A stretch of DNA of 64,000 nt from Xenorhabdus budapestensis (GCF_002632465.1 NZ_NIBS01000013.1:52409-116408); one strand, 5' to 3'; shown: positions 1 through 10,451, numbered from the stretch's first letter. Notes: a model not told the origin generated them from the sequence alone. A program made the numbers and translations.

Positions 1-1
1 T

Positions 2-100
2 CCTGACATCCATACACCAGCACTTTGGGTTGCTCAAATTCAAGGTATTCGGGCTGGGCCTGTGGCTAACCATAGTCTTTATCTTAATGCGATTGCCTGA
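2..100 (+). CDS. secM: SecM translation-arrest secretion monitor, C-terminal end (5' end outside window)
   Basis: The frame entering the window reads ...TPALWVAQIQGIRAGP, continues for 12 more residues and stops at 98-100, 91 bases before secA. This matches the SecM arrest peptide, whose E. coli core is FxxxxWIxxxxGIRAGP. The W, the GIRAGP block and the essential terminal Pro are present. The upstream Phe is not at its usual spacing because there is one extra residue between the TP pair and Trp, and Val replaces Ile after Trp. In the known system, stalling at this Pro keeps the secA ribosome-binding site exposed until SecA pulls on the nascent chain. Position directly before secA supports the call. 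The signal peptide and most of the protein lie outside the window. Confidence 0.85.
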   Translation, partial: PDIHTPALWVAQIQGIRAGPVANHSLYLNAIA

Positions 101-191
101 TGCCTAAATGAATAGGGCAGTCATGAAATACTAGTCATAAAAGACACAATTGGTTGGCTGCAACTGTGGCCTTATCTGAGATGTATTAATT

Positions 192-2900
192 ATGTTGATT
201 AAATTACTTACTAAGATTTTTGGTAGCCGTAATGACCGCACTTTGCGTCGGTTGCGTAAAGTGGTTGATGTTATCAATCGTATGGAGCCTGATTTTGAAA
301 AGCTGTCAGATGAAGAGCTGAAAGCAAAAACTGATCAATTCCGTGCCCGACTCAAAGAAGGAGAATCACTGGATAAGATCCTCCCGGAAGCTTTTGCCAC
401 GGTTCGTGAAGCCAGTAAGCGTGTATTTGGCATGCGTCACTTTGATGTGCAATTGTTGGGCGGTATGGTACTCAATGAGCGTTGTATTGCCGAGATGCGT
501 ACTGGTGAAGGTAAAACTCTGACAGCAACGTTGCCTGCTTATCTGAATGCGTTAAGTGGACGTGGTGTTCATGTTGTTACCGTGAACGACTATCTGGCGC
601 AACGTGATGCTGAGAATAACCGACCGTTGTTTGAATTTTTGGGTCTGAGTGTTGGCATCAATTTGCCGGGTATGCCAGCTCCGGCCAAACGTGCAGCCTA
701 TGCGGCAGATATTACTTATGGCACCAATAACGAATACGGTTTTGACTATCTGCGCGACAACATGGCATTTAGTCCGGAAGAGCGTGTACAGCGCAAACTG
801 CATTATGCGTTGGTGGATGAAGTTGACTCCATCCTAATTGATGAAGCTCGTACTCCATTGATTATTTCCGGGCCAGCGGAAGACAGTTCTGAGCTCTACA
901 TTAAAGTTGACAAACTGATCCCTAAATTAATCCGCCAGGAAAAAGAAGATTCAGATACCTTTCAGGGAGAAGGTCATTTCTCTGTTGATGAAAAAACACG
1001 TCAGGTTAACCTTACTGAGCGTGGTCTGGTTCTGATTGAAGAACTTTTGGTGAATGCTAAGTTGATGGATGAAGGTGAATCTTTGTATTCACCGACCAAC
1101 ATTATGCTGATGCACCATGTTACCGCAGCATTGCGTGCTCATGTGCTGTTTACCCGTGATGTGGACTATATCGTCAAAGATGGTGAAGTCATCATTGTTG
1201 ATGAACATACTGGGCGTACCATGCAAGGGCGCCGTTGGTCTGATGGCCTGCATCAGGCAGTAGAAGCCAAAGAGCGTGTTGAAATCCAGAATGAGAACCA
1301 AACGCTGGCTTCCATTACATTCCAGAATTACTTCCGTCTGTATGAAAAATTGGCGGGTATGACAGGTACTGCGGATACTGAAGCCTTTGAATTCAGTTCT
1401 ATTTACAAACTAGATACCATTGTTGTACCGACAAACCGTCCGATGATCCGCCAGGATTTACCTGATTTGGTTTACATGACTGAAGCGGAAAAAATTGATG
1501 CGATCATAGAAGACATCAAGGATCGTACAAGTAACGGTCAGCCGATATTGGTGGGAACTATCTCAATTGAGAAATCAGAGCTGGTTTCCAATGCACTGAC
1601 CAACGCAGGCATTGAGCATAACGTTCTGAATGCGAAATTCCATGCAATGGAAGCTGACATTATCGCACAGGCCGGACAGGCAGGTACTGTAACTATCGCA
1701 ACTAACATGGCAGGACGTGGTACAGATATCATGCTGGGGGGAAGTTGGCAGGCAGAGATTGCCAAGCTGGAAGAACCTACGGAAGAGAAAATCGAACAAA
1801 TCAAGGCAGCATGGCAAGAGCGTCATGATGCTGTACTGGTAGCAGGCGGTTTGCATATTATTGGCACAGAGCGCCATGAATCACGTCGTATTGATAATCA
1901 GCTGCGTGGTCGTGCTGGACGTCAGGGGGATGCGGGTTCTTCACGCTTCTATCTGTCAATGGAAGACTCTCTGATGCGTATTTTTGCTTCTGAGCGTGTT
2001 ACAGGAATGATGCGCAAACTGGGTATGCAGCCGGGTGAAGCCATTGAACATCCGTGGGTGACCAAAGCCATTGCAAATGCTCAGCGTAAAGTCGAAAGCC
2101 GTAACTTCGATATCCGTAAGCAATTGTTGGAATATGATGATGTTGCCAATGATCAACGTCGCGCTATTTATGCACAACGTAACGATTTGCTCGATGTGAG
2201 CGATGTCAGCGAAACTATTTCCAGCATCCGTGAAGATGTTTTCAAAGTCACTATTGATGCTTATATTCCACCTCAATCTCTGGAAGAGATGTGGGATGTG
2301 TCTGGCTTGCAGGAACGTTTGGTCAACGACTTTGATTTGGCTCTGCCTATAAAAGAGTGGCTGGATAAAGAGCCAGAGCTGCATGAAGAAACGTTGCGTG
2401 AGCGTATTCTTGAGCAGGCAATTGAACTTTACAAACAGAAAGAAGAAATTGTCGGTGCAGAAATGATGCGTAATTTTGAAAAAGGCATCATGTTGCAAAC
2501 GCTGGATACATTGTGGAAGGAGCACTTGGCTGCGATGGATTACCTGCGTCAAGGTATTCACCTACGTGGCTATGCGCAGAAAGATCCAAAACAGGAATAT
2601 AAGCGCGAATCCTTCGCTATGTTTGCCAATATGCTGGAATCATTGAAATACGAAGTGATCAGCACTTTGAGCAAAGTTCAGGTCAGAATGCCGGAAGAAG
2701 TGGAAGCACTTGAGCAGCAGCGTCGTGCGGAAGCAGAACGTCTGGCAAGGCAACAGCATTTAAGCCATGAAATTGAGCAAGGTGCTTTGATGTCAGAAGC
2801 CGAAGCACAAATGGCAAGCGGTGCCAGTAAAGTCGGGCGTAATGATCCTTGTCCATGTGGTTCAGGCAAAAAATATAAACATTGTCACGGTCGTTTATAA
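192..2900 (+). CDS. secA: Preprotein translocase motor ATPase SecA
   Basis: SecA is the ATPase that drives unfolded preproteins through SecYEG at the inner membrane. The 902-residue product has the family's full length. It starts [15 protein letters not shown] and carries Walker A MRTGEGKT (residues 102-109), a DEVD box near 207, the second RecA-like domain with GRGTDI and GRAGRQGD, and the C-terminal zinc and SecB-binding tail with C887, C889, C898 and H899. It follows secM by 91 bases, the arrangement used for secretion-responsive translational control. A hairpin at 2919-2943 follows the stop. No frameshift or odd residue was seen, and the call is secure. Confidence 0.99.
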   Translation: MLIKLLTKIFGSRNDRTLRRLRKVVDVINRMEPDFEKLSDEELKAKTDQFRARLKEGESLDKILPEAFATVREASKRVFGMRHFDVQLLGGMVLNERCIAEMRTGEGKTLTATLPAYLNALSGRGVHVVTVNDYLAQRDAENNRPLFEFLGLSVGINLPGMPAPAKRAAYAADITYGTNNEYGFDYLRDNMAFSPEERVQRKLHYALVDEVDSILIDEARTPLIISGPAEDSSELYIKVDKLIPKLIRQEKEDSDTFQGEGHFSVDEKTRQVNLTERGLVLIEELLVNAKLMDEGESLYSPTNIMLMHHVTAALRAHVLFTRDVDYIVKDGEVIIVDEHTGRTMQGRRWSDGLHQAVEAKERVEIQNENQTLASITFQNYFRLYEKLAGMTGTADTEAFEFSSIYKLDTIVVPTNRPMIRQDLPDLVYMTEAEKIDAIIEDIKDRTSNGQPILVGTISIEKSELVSNALTNAGIEHNVLNAKFHAMEADIIAQAGQAGTVTIATNMAGRGTDIMLGGSWQAEIAKLEEPTEEKIEQIKAAWQERHDAVLVAGGLHIIGTERHESRRIDNQLRGRAGRQGDAGSSRFYLSMEDSLMRIFASERVTGMMRKLGMQPGEAIEHPWVTKAIANAQRKVESRNFDIRKQLLEYDDVANDQRRAIYAQRNDLLDVSDVSETISSIREDVFKVTIDAYIPPQSLEEMWDVSGLQERLVNDFDLALPIKEWLDKEPELHEETLRERILEQAIELYKQKEEIVGAEMMRNFEKGIMLQTLDTLWKEHLAAMDYLRQGIHLRGYAQKDPKQEYKRESFAMFANMLESLKYEVISTLSKVQVRMPEEVEALEQQRRAEAERLARQQHLSHEIEQGALMSEAEAQMASGASKVGRNDPCPCGSGKKYKHCHGRL

Positions 2901-2918
2901 TTAAAATTAGTCATAAAC

Positions 2919-2943
2919 AGCCAGCGATTCATTCTCGCTGGCT
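2919..2943. terminator. Hairpin between convergent secA and ABC-F gene
   Basis: A 9-bp perfect stem (agccagcga / tcgctggct) with a 7-base loop lies between the converging stops of secA and the ABC-F gene. There is no long T run on either side, so it may be a bidirectional weak terminator or an mRNA 3'-end stabiliser. Confidence 0.6.
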
Positions 2944-2964
2944 ACTTTACCTAATTCTAAGAAC

Positions 2965-4554
2965 TTATTTCCCCAGTACTTGTTCCTGCATATTGCCAAC
3001 ATTCTCAAGAAACTGATCGTCATGAGAAATCAATACTATGGCACCAGTATAATCATGTAGTGCTTGCTGAAGTAACTCTCGTGACTCAATATCCAGATGA
3101 TTATCCGGCTCGTCCAACAGCAGCAAAGCTGGTGCGGAAGGCCCACAAAATAGACAAGCAAGAGCTACCTTAAGTTGTTCACCTCCGCTCAGATAACTGA
3201 CGGGTTTTAACGCCTCTTCTCCACGCATACGTAGTTGTGCCAGCCGAGTACGATAACGATCTTCAGTCCAGCCTGGTGACTGTAATTGAAAGTTATACAG
3301 GGCTGACTGTGTTTTATCCAGAAATGAAAAATGCTGATCCATCAGACTATGTGAAGAGGTTACGCGGCAGATACCTTGTATTGGTGCCAATAACCCCGCC
3401 ATTACCTTTAATAAAGTGGATTTTCCGCTACCATTTTTGCCAGTGATAGCGAGACGATCACCATTATTTATGGTTAAACTAATAGGGGAGCCGGAACCAA
3501 AGGGCAAAATGATATCTTGTAAATAAAGCAATGGAGAAGCTGCTGCTTGTGGCATTGCAACAGCGATTGACAGTGGATCGATAATTTCAAGTTTTGCATT
3601 GGCTTCTGCGGCTAATGAAGAGCTGCGTTGTAATCTCTCTTCATTCTGTTTTGCTATCCGTGATAACGTGACTTCTGAGCGTCCTAATGCGTGATCAAGA
3701 AGGAGTTTAGCTTGGTTAGCATTTTCCCTGCGCTGCTTACCCTGACTTTGCCTTTTATCGGTTTTTTCCCGATCTCTTTGTTTGTCGCGCAAAGCTTGTT
3801 TGAGGTTTTTCCTGGTCTGATCAACATCACGTTGTATACCCAACCGTAGTTGTTTTTTACTCTCCTGCCATGTTTCCCAGCCACCGATACTACGGGATAA
3901 TCCTAACCCACTGAGTTCATAAATAACCGACACATGCTGCAATAGCTTAGTGTCATGTGTCACCAGTAAAATACCGCCATTGAATGTTGTCAGCCACTGA
4001 GCTAACCAAAGGCGCCCTTGTCGATCAAGATGGTTACTTGGCTCATCCAAGATCATAAAACCAGCTCCTCGTCTTTTAAGTGCCAGCAACCGAAGTCGTG
4101 TTTGTTCTCCTCCACTCAGTGAGTCGAAGGGCTGGTTTAATATCTCCGGGGACAACTCACCTTCTGACAGTAAGGATTCGATCTGAAATTGCCAATCCCA
4201 ATTTCCCTCCATAATGTCAAAATCAACCGTTTCACCAGTACCAGCGAGGATGTGCTCATTGGCATTTATAATATTAGTCAGTCCGAGCATATCTCCAGCG
4301 TTGCCGGTAAAAGCAGACAGGCCTTGTGATAAATAACCGACATCACAAAAATGTTTTACACTGCCTTCTGAAGGCGGGATCTGTTGTGCCAATATTGATG
4401 CTAACCAAGATTTGCCAATACCGTTACGGCCCACTAAAGCGTGTTGTTCTGTATGCAAAAAAATATCAATATTAGAAAATAATGGGTTGATTTCACCAGA
4501 AAATTGATAGGTTATTTGTCTTGCTTCGATTAATGGTTGATCTTCATATTGCAT
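2965..4554 (-). CDS. ABC-F family ATPase (two ABC domains, no membrane domain)
   Basis: The 529-residue protein has two nucleotide-binding domains and no transmembrane segment. NBD1 has Walker A GRNGIGKS (42-49), signature LSGGEQ (146-151) and Walker B MILDEP (167-172). NBD2 has Walker A TGKNGSGKST (371-380), LSGGEQLKVAL and LLLDEPDNHLD. Between them is a long basic, probably coiled-coil linker (about 230-325), as in ABC-F proteins that act on ribosomes. Which member it is cannot be said: the family includes translation factors and antibiotic-resistance proteins. It sits between secA and mutT, which are neighbours in E. coli, so it is an insertion relative to that order. The ATG at 4554 is the first in the frame. 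Confidence 0.88.
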   Translation of the reverse strand: MQYEDQPLIEARQITYQFSGEINPLFSNIDIFLHTEQHALVGRNGIGKSWLASILAQQIPPSEGSVKHFCDVGYLSQGLSAFTGNAGDMLGLTNIINANEHILAGTGETVDFDIMEGNWDWQFQIESLLSEGELSPEILNQPFDSLSGGEQTRLRLLALKRRGAGFMILDEPSNHLDRQGRLWLAQWLTTFNGGILLVTHDTKLLQHVSVIYELSGLGLSRSIGGWETWQESKKQLRLGIQRDVDQTRKNLKQALRDKQRDREKTDKRQSQGKQRRENANQAKLLLDHALGRSEVTLSRIAKQNEERLQRSSSLAAEANAKLEIIDPLSIAVAMPQAAASPLLYLQDIILPFGSGSPISLTINNGDRLAITGKNGSGKSTLLKVMAGLLAPIQGICRVTSSHSLMDQHFSFLDKTQSALYNFQLQSPGWTEDRYRTRLAQLRMRGEEALKPVSYLSGGEQLKVALACLFCGPSAPALLLLDEPDNHLDIESRELLQQALHDYTGAIVLISHDDQFLENVGNMQEQVLGK

Positions 4555-4894
4555 GAATGATTTTTCCTCAATCTTTAAGATGTAAAATGCTTATTTTTAA
4601 TTATTGGGCAGAGCCTTATTTGCAATTTTTCCTGTTCATTTCCCAAGTTACCTCACAGTTGTATTTTCTAATTATTGCATTTAAATCAAAAATTTAACCA
4701 TAAGTGTACAGTGATTGCCACTATGATATAATTTGAAATCTATTGAGTATCTGTATACATAATATTCTCTTATCTATGGAAGGTTTGGTAAAAAGAGGTA
4801 AGAAGTGACGCAGATCTCGTGATATTAATCCTGTGTTTTTCCCGTAAGGCTGCTTTATTATGGTTTGTGAGAAAGACTATTCTGGAAAAGCATT
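4555..4894. other. AT-rich intergenic region between divergent ABC-F and mutT genes
   Basis: This is 340 bases without a credible reading frame. It must hold the divergent promoters of the ABC-F gene (minus) and mutT (plus). A TATAAT-like hexamer is visible near 4726-4731. No other structured element was recognised. Confidence 0.5.
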
Positions 4895-5290
4895 ATGGAA
4901 AAAAAACATCTGCATATTGCGGCAGGAATTATTAAAGATAGCAATGATGAAATTTTTATCACCCAACGCCGTGCTGATTCACACATGGGGGGATTTTGGG
5001 AGTTTCCGGGGGGGAAGCTTGAACAGGGAGAAACACCAGAACAGGCTTTGATCAGGGAATTAAAAGAAGAAGTTGGTATCACGGTAACTCATTGTGAATT
5101 GCTGGAAACTATCACACATGAATTCTCGGACAGAAATATTACCCTTTACTTTTATTTGGTTGATCGGTGGAAGAATGAGCCATTTGGTAAAGAGGGGCAA
5201 CCTTACCGTTGGATCCCGCAAACTGAATTAGTTGCTGATGAATTTCCACCAGCAAATCGCAGCATTGTCAATTTATTAACTAAAGATTGA
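4895..5290 (+). CDS. mutT: 8-oxo-dGTP diphosphatase MutT (Nudix hydrolase)
   Basis: MutT hydrolyses oxidised guanine nucleotides (8-oxo-dGTP to 8-oxo-dGMP and pyrophosphate) before they are misincorporated opposite A. The 131-residue product is the usual size and has a complete Nudix box GX5EX7REUXEEXGU at residues 40-62 (G40, E46, R54-E55, E58-E59, G61). The N-terminus MEKKHLHIAAGII is family-typical. The gene keeps its E. coli neighbourhood (secA upstream, yacG-zapD-coaE convergent downstream), apart from the inserted ABC-F gene. Confidence 0.97.
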   Translation: MEKKHLHIAAGIIKDSNDEIFITQRRADSHMGGFWEFPGGKLEQGETPEQALIRELKEEVGITVTHCELLETITHEFSDRNITLYFYLVDRWKNEPFGKEGQPYRWIPQTELVADEFPPANRSIVNLLTKD

Positions 5291-5304
5291 ACTCATTGAA
5301 ACAA

Positions 5305-5345
5305 ATATCGCGGTAGTGTCAGATGATTCGATACTACCGTGATAT
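5305..5345. terminator. Hairpin between convergent mutT and yacG
   Basis: An imperfect 11-13 bp inverted repeat (atatcgcggtagt / actaccgtgatat) lies between the two converging genes. The arms differ by one position that can form G-U. It has A/T-rich flanks and is a likely bidirectional terminator. Confidence 0.6.
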
Positions 5346-5406
5346 ATTTTAGCAAAAAGCACCGTAAACTCTCGCCTAATACAGGCGGGAATATAAAATG
5401 TGATTA

Positions 5407-5601
5407 CTAATCCGGTTGTTCACTCCAGTCATCATTTTCTGTGCTGTCGCCCTGGCTGGGGATTTTCTTTTCCTCATTAGCCCACTCGCCCAAGTCAATT
5501 AACTGACAACGTTTACTGCAAAATGGGCGATGAGGGCTGATTTCACCCCATATTATTGTCTTGCCGCATGTTGGGCATGCGACAGTCAATACTTCAGACA
5601 T
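5407..5601 (-). CDS. yacG: DNA gyrase inhibitor / zinc-binding protein YacG
   Basis: This 64-residue protein starts at [14 protein letters not shown] (5601). An in-frame extension to 5718 exists but would overlap zapD and lacks family similarity. It has the four-cysteine zinc site CPTC...CSKRC and the conserved [11 protein letters not shown] stretch, then an acidic tail. YacG binds a single zinc and in E. coli binds GyrB and blocks gyrase activity. It is the last gene of the coaE-zapD-yacG run and starts 37 bases after the zapD stop. Confidence 0.95.
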   Translation of the reverse strand: MSEVLTVACPTCGKTIIWGEISPHRPFCSKRCQLIDLGEWANEEKKIPSQGDSTENDDWSEQPD

Positions 5602-5638
5602 TTTAGTTCTCTTCTCCTGCTTAGTTTGATTGATTATA

Positions 5639-6397
5639 TTAACAGCAGGCCAATTCAAATGACAAATGCGTAGGTACAGTACCGTTTTCACTATCCATTG
5701 GTAAGAAACGGATAGCAAAACGGGTTTTGTGGCCGGAGATTTGTGGATAAATCAGTGAGTTCAGTACAATATCTAATTTTAATCTCAATAGATCCCCCTC
5801 ATCAGCATTTCCTTGATAGAAACCGTTATGACTGATTTGCGCAGAGAACATCGTTGAGTGGCGTATCAACCCCAGAATACTTTCTAATGCTTGTTTTAAT
5901 GGTAACAAACTGTTCAGCCAGGATTTAACTGTCTCATCCCGGATAGATTGTGGTAGATGCAGCCACAGATGTAATGTCGGTAAGTCAAAACTGCAACATC
6001 CTCCCGGGATGCTGAGCCGTTGACGCACCATGCTGATGATACGATCTTCTTTGATTTGCTGGCTAAGGCGCGGAGCATGATGTAATGCGATGCTCCGCTC
6101 TTTTAGCTGCTCCATCAGTTTGTGAATCATAGGAGTGTCCACATTAGGTGCACTAAGCCATTGTTTTAATTTTATTTGTTGACGATCCAGTTCCTTTAAT
6201 AATTCAGAGCGTACTTCACCACGTTCCAATATCTCAATTAATTCAGCAATCGTACGAAAAAATGCGAGGCTGTTTGCTTGTGAATCCAGATAGCACTGTT
6301 TTTCTAGCTGTTGTAGTGAAGATTCAATCCTCAACCATGAACGCATTTTCTCATTTAGTGGGTGTTCAAAAATAATAGTGGAGGTTGCATCACTCAT
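5639..6397 (-). CDS. zapD: Cell-division protein ZapD (FtsZ-binding)
   Basis: ZapD is a cytoplasmic protein that cross-links FtsZ filaments at the division ring. The 252-residue product is close to the 247 of E. coli and has the all-alpha N-terminal half ([25 protein letters not shown]) and the beta-rich C-terminal half ending in a Cys-Cys pair. Its start overlaps the end of coaE by 8 bases, so the two are translationally linked, and yacG follows. The coaE-zapD-yacG order is conserved in enterobacteria. Confidence 0.97.
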   Translation of the reverse strand: MSDATSTIIFEHPLNEKMRSWLRIESSLQQLEKQCYLDSQANSLAFFRTIAELIEILERGEVRSELLKELDRQQIKLKQWLSAPNVDTPMIHKLMEQLKERSIALHHAPRLSQQIKEDRIISMVRQRLSIPGGCCSFDLPTLHLWLHLPQSIRDETVKSWLNSLLPLKQALESILGLIRHSTMFSAQISHNGFYQGNADEGDLLRLKLDIVLNSLIYPQISGHKTRFAIRFLPMDSENGTVPTHLSFELACC

Positions 6398-7013
6398 TAC
6401 GTTCTTCCTGTCTAACTAATTCTGCTTGTTTCAAATAGTTTTGATGTAATCCGATTATACGTGCAGCGAGATCTTGCTCTTTTTGATCGTTAAGGATGAC
6501 ATCATCCGCCTTTTCCAGGCGTTCTTGACGACTGACTTGCGCGGCCAGAATATTTTCGACTTGTTCACGGTTGACGCCATCACGTGTGATTGTCCGGCTG
6601 ATTTGTATTTCAGGAGGAACATCAACAACCAAGATACGGTTAGCCAAGTGCATTAAGTTATTTTCTATTAACAGAGGAACGACCCAAATGACATAAGGAT
6701 AACTGACCTGATTTAATTGCCGTTGTGTTTCTGCATGTATTAGTGGATGAAGAAGTGAGTTGAGCCATTGTTTTTCTTCTGGGGCTGAGAAAATCTTCTG
6801 ACGTAGCGCGGCGCGGTTTAAACTGCCATCTGATAATAAGATGTCGGAGCCAAAGTGTTCTGAGATTGCTTGTAATGCGGGAGAACCAGGAGTAACAACT
6901 TCTCTGGCAATAATATCTGCATCAACAAGCGGGACACCAAGGGATGAAAATACATTAGAGATAGTCGTTTTACCGCTACCAATTCCACCTGTGAGTGCAA
7001 CAATATAATTCAT
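6390..7013 (-). CDS. coaE: Dephospho-CoA kinase
   Basis: CoaE performs the last step of coenzyme A synthesis, phosphorylating the 3'-OH of dephospho-CoA with ATP. The start chosen is [17 protein letters not shown] at 7013. A longer in-frame start at 7088 adds 25 residues before the nucleotide-binding strand and is unlikely. The P-loop is GGIGSGKT (residues 9-16), followed by [10 protein letters not shown], the LHPLI motif and a V(D)VPPE lid region. The 207-residue length fits the family. It is the first gene of coaE-zapD-yacG. Confidence 0.97.
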   Translation of the reverse strand: MNYIVALTGGIGSGKTTISNVFSSLGVPLVDADIIAREVVTPGSPALQAISEHFGSDILLSDGSLNRAALRQKIFSAPEEKQWLNSLLHPLIHAETQRQLNQVSYPYVIWVVPLLIENNLMHLANRILVVDVPPEIQISRTITRDGVNREQVENILAAQVSRQERLEKADDVILNDQKEQDLAARIIGLHQNYLKQAELVRQEERNE

Positions 7014-7154
7014 TCTATCCCTTAAAAGATTTCTGATAGCATATGCAAATTGTAACTCAAGGGATGCACATGGGCTATAAACAAACATGTATAATTTCGG
7101 TTCTTACAACCCTCGAGAAAAAATAATGATATTGAAAATATGCAAATTAAGCTG

Positions 7155-8354
7155 TTACATCAAAATAGTACCTAATTGAAAGATAGGCAGGTACATGGCG
7201 AGTAGTAGTAAGCCAACAATCACCGCCATAATCAGCATTAATACAGGTTCAAGTAATTGCACTAATTTATCAGCACAGTTGATAAATTGTTCTTGATACC
7301 ATAACGCTAGATTACCCAAAAATACTTCAAGTTCACCTGATTCTTCACCAATTATGACAAATTGTTTACATAATGGTGGAAAACAGTCTTCTCTTTTCAA
7401 GGCACTGCTCATTGGTATCCCTTGCTGGATCTGTCGGTGAAGGCTTTTTATCCCCGTTATAAATAAAGGATGATGCGTTGCATTCAGTGCGCATTCCAGA
7501 CCGCTGGTTAAGGTTAACCCTGCTTTCTGTGTCATAAACAGAATATGGAATATTTGGCTGGTATGTTGGTAGCTTGTGAGTTTTCTGAAAAGAGGGAGCT
7601 TGAGAAGAAGCATTTTTTCCTTTGAGTACAACACCGGGTATCGTAAACGTAGCCAAGAATAGAGGCTGACCAATATTAATATCGTTGTTAAAAATAGTAT
7701 GCCCCAGTTAATCAGAAAGTCGGATGCTGACAAAACTCCCTGTGTTAATAAAGGAAGTGAGGCATTAAATGCAGAATATACCTGTTTGAATTCGGGCAGG
7801 ACAACAATCAACATTAGCAAAATGACAAGGACTGTGATGAAGGCGATTATCAAAGGATAGCGATACGCTTTTCGGATCTTTTTATGCAGTATATTTTGTT
7901 GTTCTAATCTATCAATGAGTAGTTGGCAGCAGGTTTCGAGTTGGCCGGTTTGCTCTCCTACTGCGATAATTTGGCAAAATAAGGGAGAAAATAATCGGGG
8001 ATAGTGTTTCAATGCGGTGGAAAATGGCTCTCCCTGGCTGATTTTTTGAATAAGATCTGTCAGTACACATCGCCAAATGATGTTTTTGCATTCTTGCAAT
8101 AGGATAGTCAGCCCCTGCAACAAAGGGATACCTGATGTCAGTAATGTATTTAGTTGATGGATGAAATGCAGACGATAAGTAATTTCCTTTTCGCTGTAAT
8201 AAATAAATTTTTTACATTTTATCGTATAAGGTTGTAAATCAAGTTGACTCAGGTACTGGAAAATAGAGTGTTTGTTTCGGCCAATACTTTCTCCTCTTAT
8301 AATATTTCCTTTTTTATTAACTGCTTGCCATTGATAAATATATTCCATTTTCAT
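7155..8354 (-). CDS. hofC: Type IV pilus inner-membrane assembly protein (PilC/HofC)
   Basis: The 399-residue GspF/PilC-type protein has two homologous cytoplasmic helical domains and about three membrane segments (near 170-190, 210-230 and 365-390). PilC proteins form the inner-membrane platform that couples the PilB motor to pilin extrusion. It overlaps the end of hofB by 4 bases (ATGA) and follows it in the order ppdD-hofB-hofC, as in E. coli. The start could equally be the Met two codons later. Confidence 0.93.
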   Translation of the reverse strand: MKMEYIYQWQAVNKKGNIIRGESIGRNKHSIFQYLSQLDLQPYTIKCKKFIYYSEKEITYRLHFIHQLNTLLTSGIPLLQGLTILLQECKNIIWRCVLTDLIQKISQGEPFSTALKHYPRLFSPLFCQIIAVGEQTGQLETCCQLLIDRLEQQNILHKKIRKAYRYPLIIAFITVLVILLMLIVVLPEFKQVYSAFNASLPLLTQGVLSASDFLINWGILFLTTILILVSLYSWLRLRYPVLYSKEKMLLLKLPLFRKLTSYQHTSQIFHILFMTQKAGLTLTSGLECALNATHHPLFITGIKSLHRQIQQGIPMSSALKREDCFPPLCKQFVIIGEESGELEVFLGNLALWYQEQFINCADKLVQLLEPVLMLIMAVIVGLLLLAMYLPIFQLGTILM

Positions 8355-9892
8355 TCTGTACTCTCTGCCTTAATATCTATTGGATACGTTTCTTGTCCTG
8401 TAATTTGATAAATCTCTTCCAGTGTTGTTGTGCCCTGTTCTACTAATTCCAATCCAGCAGAAAAAAGAGTTGTTTGCTGGTGTAAGATGGGCAGACAGGG
8501 AAATTTGTCAGAAGATTTTTCTGATAAAGCTTGCTGGAATTCAGGCTTGATTTCGAGAAATTCATAGATGGCTGTTCTGCCATAATAACCAGAAAAACAG
8601 TGTTCACAGCCGACGGCTACCCATTGCTGCACAGTAATTTGTTGTTTTATTTCTCTGTTTTCAAAATGTATGATCGTAGGTTCTTCCATTTTTTGTCGGC
8701 AATGAGGGCAAAGTTTGCGAACTAATCGTTGGGCAATAATTAATTTTACACATGATGCAGTGGTATAGCCTGGAATCCCAAGATTTTGCAGGCGAGATAG
8801 TGTGTCTATTGTGGAGTTCGTATGCAGGGTGGATAAAACCAGATGGCCTGTTTGAGCGGCTTTCATCGATATTTCAGCCGTTTCGTTATCACGAATTTCA
8901 CCAACCATGATGATATCAGGATCTTGCCGCAGTAATGCCCGTAAAACCTTAGCGAAATCGAGTCCAATTTTGTTATTTACCTGTGTTTGATTGATGCCCG
9001 TTAAAGGAATTTCTACCGGGTCTTCAACACTACAGATATTCTTCTTCGCTTGATTTAAATATTTCAGGCAACTATACAATGTGATAGTTTTACCGCTTCC
9101 TGTCGGGCCTGTAACTATAATCATTCCCTGTGGTACACGAAGTTTCTGCTTTAAAAGCTGTAACTGGGACTCAGATAGACCGAGTTGTTCCAATGATAAT
9201 TGGTGTATGGTGTTTAAAATTCGCAGAACAATTTTTTCTCCATACAGCGTTGGCAAGGTAGATATACGTATTGCATAACTGATTTTGTGATCATTCCAGT
9301 TAAATTGCCCATCTTGCGGTTGGCGTTTTTCAGCGATATTAAGTTTTGCCATGATTTTTAAGCGAGCAGGAATACCCGCATTTATTTGAGAAGAGGGTGA
9401 TGGCATAGAATGCAACACACCATCAACCCGAATGCGTATCCGATAGTTGTATTGAGAAGGCTCAAAATGAATATCTGATGCTCTTTTCTGTATAGAGATT
9501 GAGATTGTCTGATTAATTAACTGAATGACAGGCGTATCAATATTTTCGGTATAGCTGTCATTCAATTGTGCATCATTGTGGTTATTATCTGGAATACCTA
9601 AGTTTTCTGTTCGATAGATTTCTGTTTCATCATTCTCAGCACAGTAACTTTCTGTACAAGGTATAAATGATCCTTCTTGTGTCAACATGGATTCAATTTT
9701 AGCTTTTGGCCAAATATCAAAATTAATTATTGCACCAGAAATAAAACGTAGTGAAGAAATGAATTCTTCATTAGGGGATTGGCTACAGGCAATAGTTATG
9801 GTGTAAGCATCCCTTTTTATAATAATTGCCTGATGTTTTTGGCAGAGTTCTTTGATTTTTCTTTCAATTAAAATATTTTCCGTGTTTTCCAT
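8351..9892 (-). CDS. hofB: Type IV pilus assembly ATPase (PilB/GspE type, HofB)
   Basis: This 513-residue secretion ATPase powers pilin polymerisation. It has Walker A TGPTGSGKT (261-269), Asp box and Walker B (DPDIIMVGEIRDNETAE), a His box (LSTLHTNSTIDTLSRL) and the tetracysteine zinc motif CPHC...CEHC typical of assembly rather than retraction ATPases. The first 120 residues are divergent and AT-rich. It sits between ppdD and hofC. In E. coli this cluster is poorly expressed and lacks dedicated retraction and secretin genes nearby; the same is seen here. Confidence 0.93.
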   Translation of the reverse strand: MENTENILIERKIKELCQKHQAIIIKRDAYTITIACSQSPNEEFISSLRFISGAIINFDIWPKAKIESMLTQEGSFIPCTESYCAENDETEIYRTENLGIPDNNHNDAQLNDSYTENIDTPVIQLINQTISISIQKRASDIHFEPSQYNYRIRIRVDGVLHSMPSPSSQINAGIPARLKIMAKLNIAEKRQPQDGQFNWNDHKISYAIRISTLPTLYGEKIVLRILNTIHQLSLEQLGLSESQLQLLKQKLRVPQGMIIVTGPTGSGKTITLYSCLKYLNQAKKNICSVEDPVEIPLTGINQTQVNNKIGLDFAKVLRALLRQDPDIIMVGEIRDNETAEISMKAAQTGHLVLSTLHTNSTIDTLSRLQNLGIPGYTTASCVKLIIAQRLVRKLCPHCRQKMEEPTIIHFENREIKQQITVQQWVAVGCEHCFSGYYGRTAIYEFLEIKPEFQQALSEKSSDKFPCLPILHQQTTLFSAGLELVEQGTTTLEEIYQITGQETYPIDIKAESTE

Positions 9893-10028
9893 TTATTATA
9901 TTCCTTTGTTGTTTAAATAGATTAATGGTTTTAGTTTGTCCAAATCCCATCTTGGAAAACTGATATTTTTCCATAAGAATGCTTGATCATAGCTTGCAAT
10001 TATTAACTAATGACTAAATTAATGACTT

Positions 10029-10451
10029 TTAAAACTTCAGTGTCTCCTGACATTTTATTTTCAATGATTCGTTTTCGGCATTACATACCGTTTGCCAATG
10101 TGTAATACCTGTTTTAATGTCCTGAATTGGTTTTAAGATGGCATTGAGTCCATTGAGATTTTGTTTACCAACGATAGTTATTTCTCCCATTTTTACAGTT
10201 ATGGTACTGATATAACGGCTATTGTGACCAGATGGAATGGATGTATGGCCAGTGTTGCATTCTTTGTGGCTTTCTGTTTCAAAATGGCAAATTTCAACAC
10301 CGGATTTATAAGGTACAATTGCCTGGAGCACATCGGTTAATGCAGCCTTTTGAATATAGCCTTGATAGCTGGGAATACCAATTGCACCAAGGATAGATAC
10401 AATTGCCATCACAACCATGACTTCCATTAATGTAAATCCTTGTTGATTCAT
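10029..10451 (-). CDS. ppdD: Type IV major prepilin (PpdD-like)
   Basis: This 140-residue prepilin has a class III (type IVa) leader MNQQG cleaved before F6, the invariant Glu at +5 (E10) and a hydrophobic N-terminal helix (about 6-30). The C-terminal region has four cysteines, which could form disulfides in the pilin head. It is followed by hofB and hofC, making a compact pilin-motor-platform set. A prepilin peptidase must be encoded elsewhere. A 136-base gap separates it from hofB. Confidence 0.93.
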   Translation of the reverse strand: MNQQGFTLMEVMVVMAIVSILGAIGIPSYQGYIQKAALTDVLQAIVPYKSGVEICHFETESHKECNTGHTSIPSGHNSRYISTITVKMGEITIVGKQNLNGLNAILKPIQDIKTGITHWQTVCNAENESLKIKCQETLKF

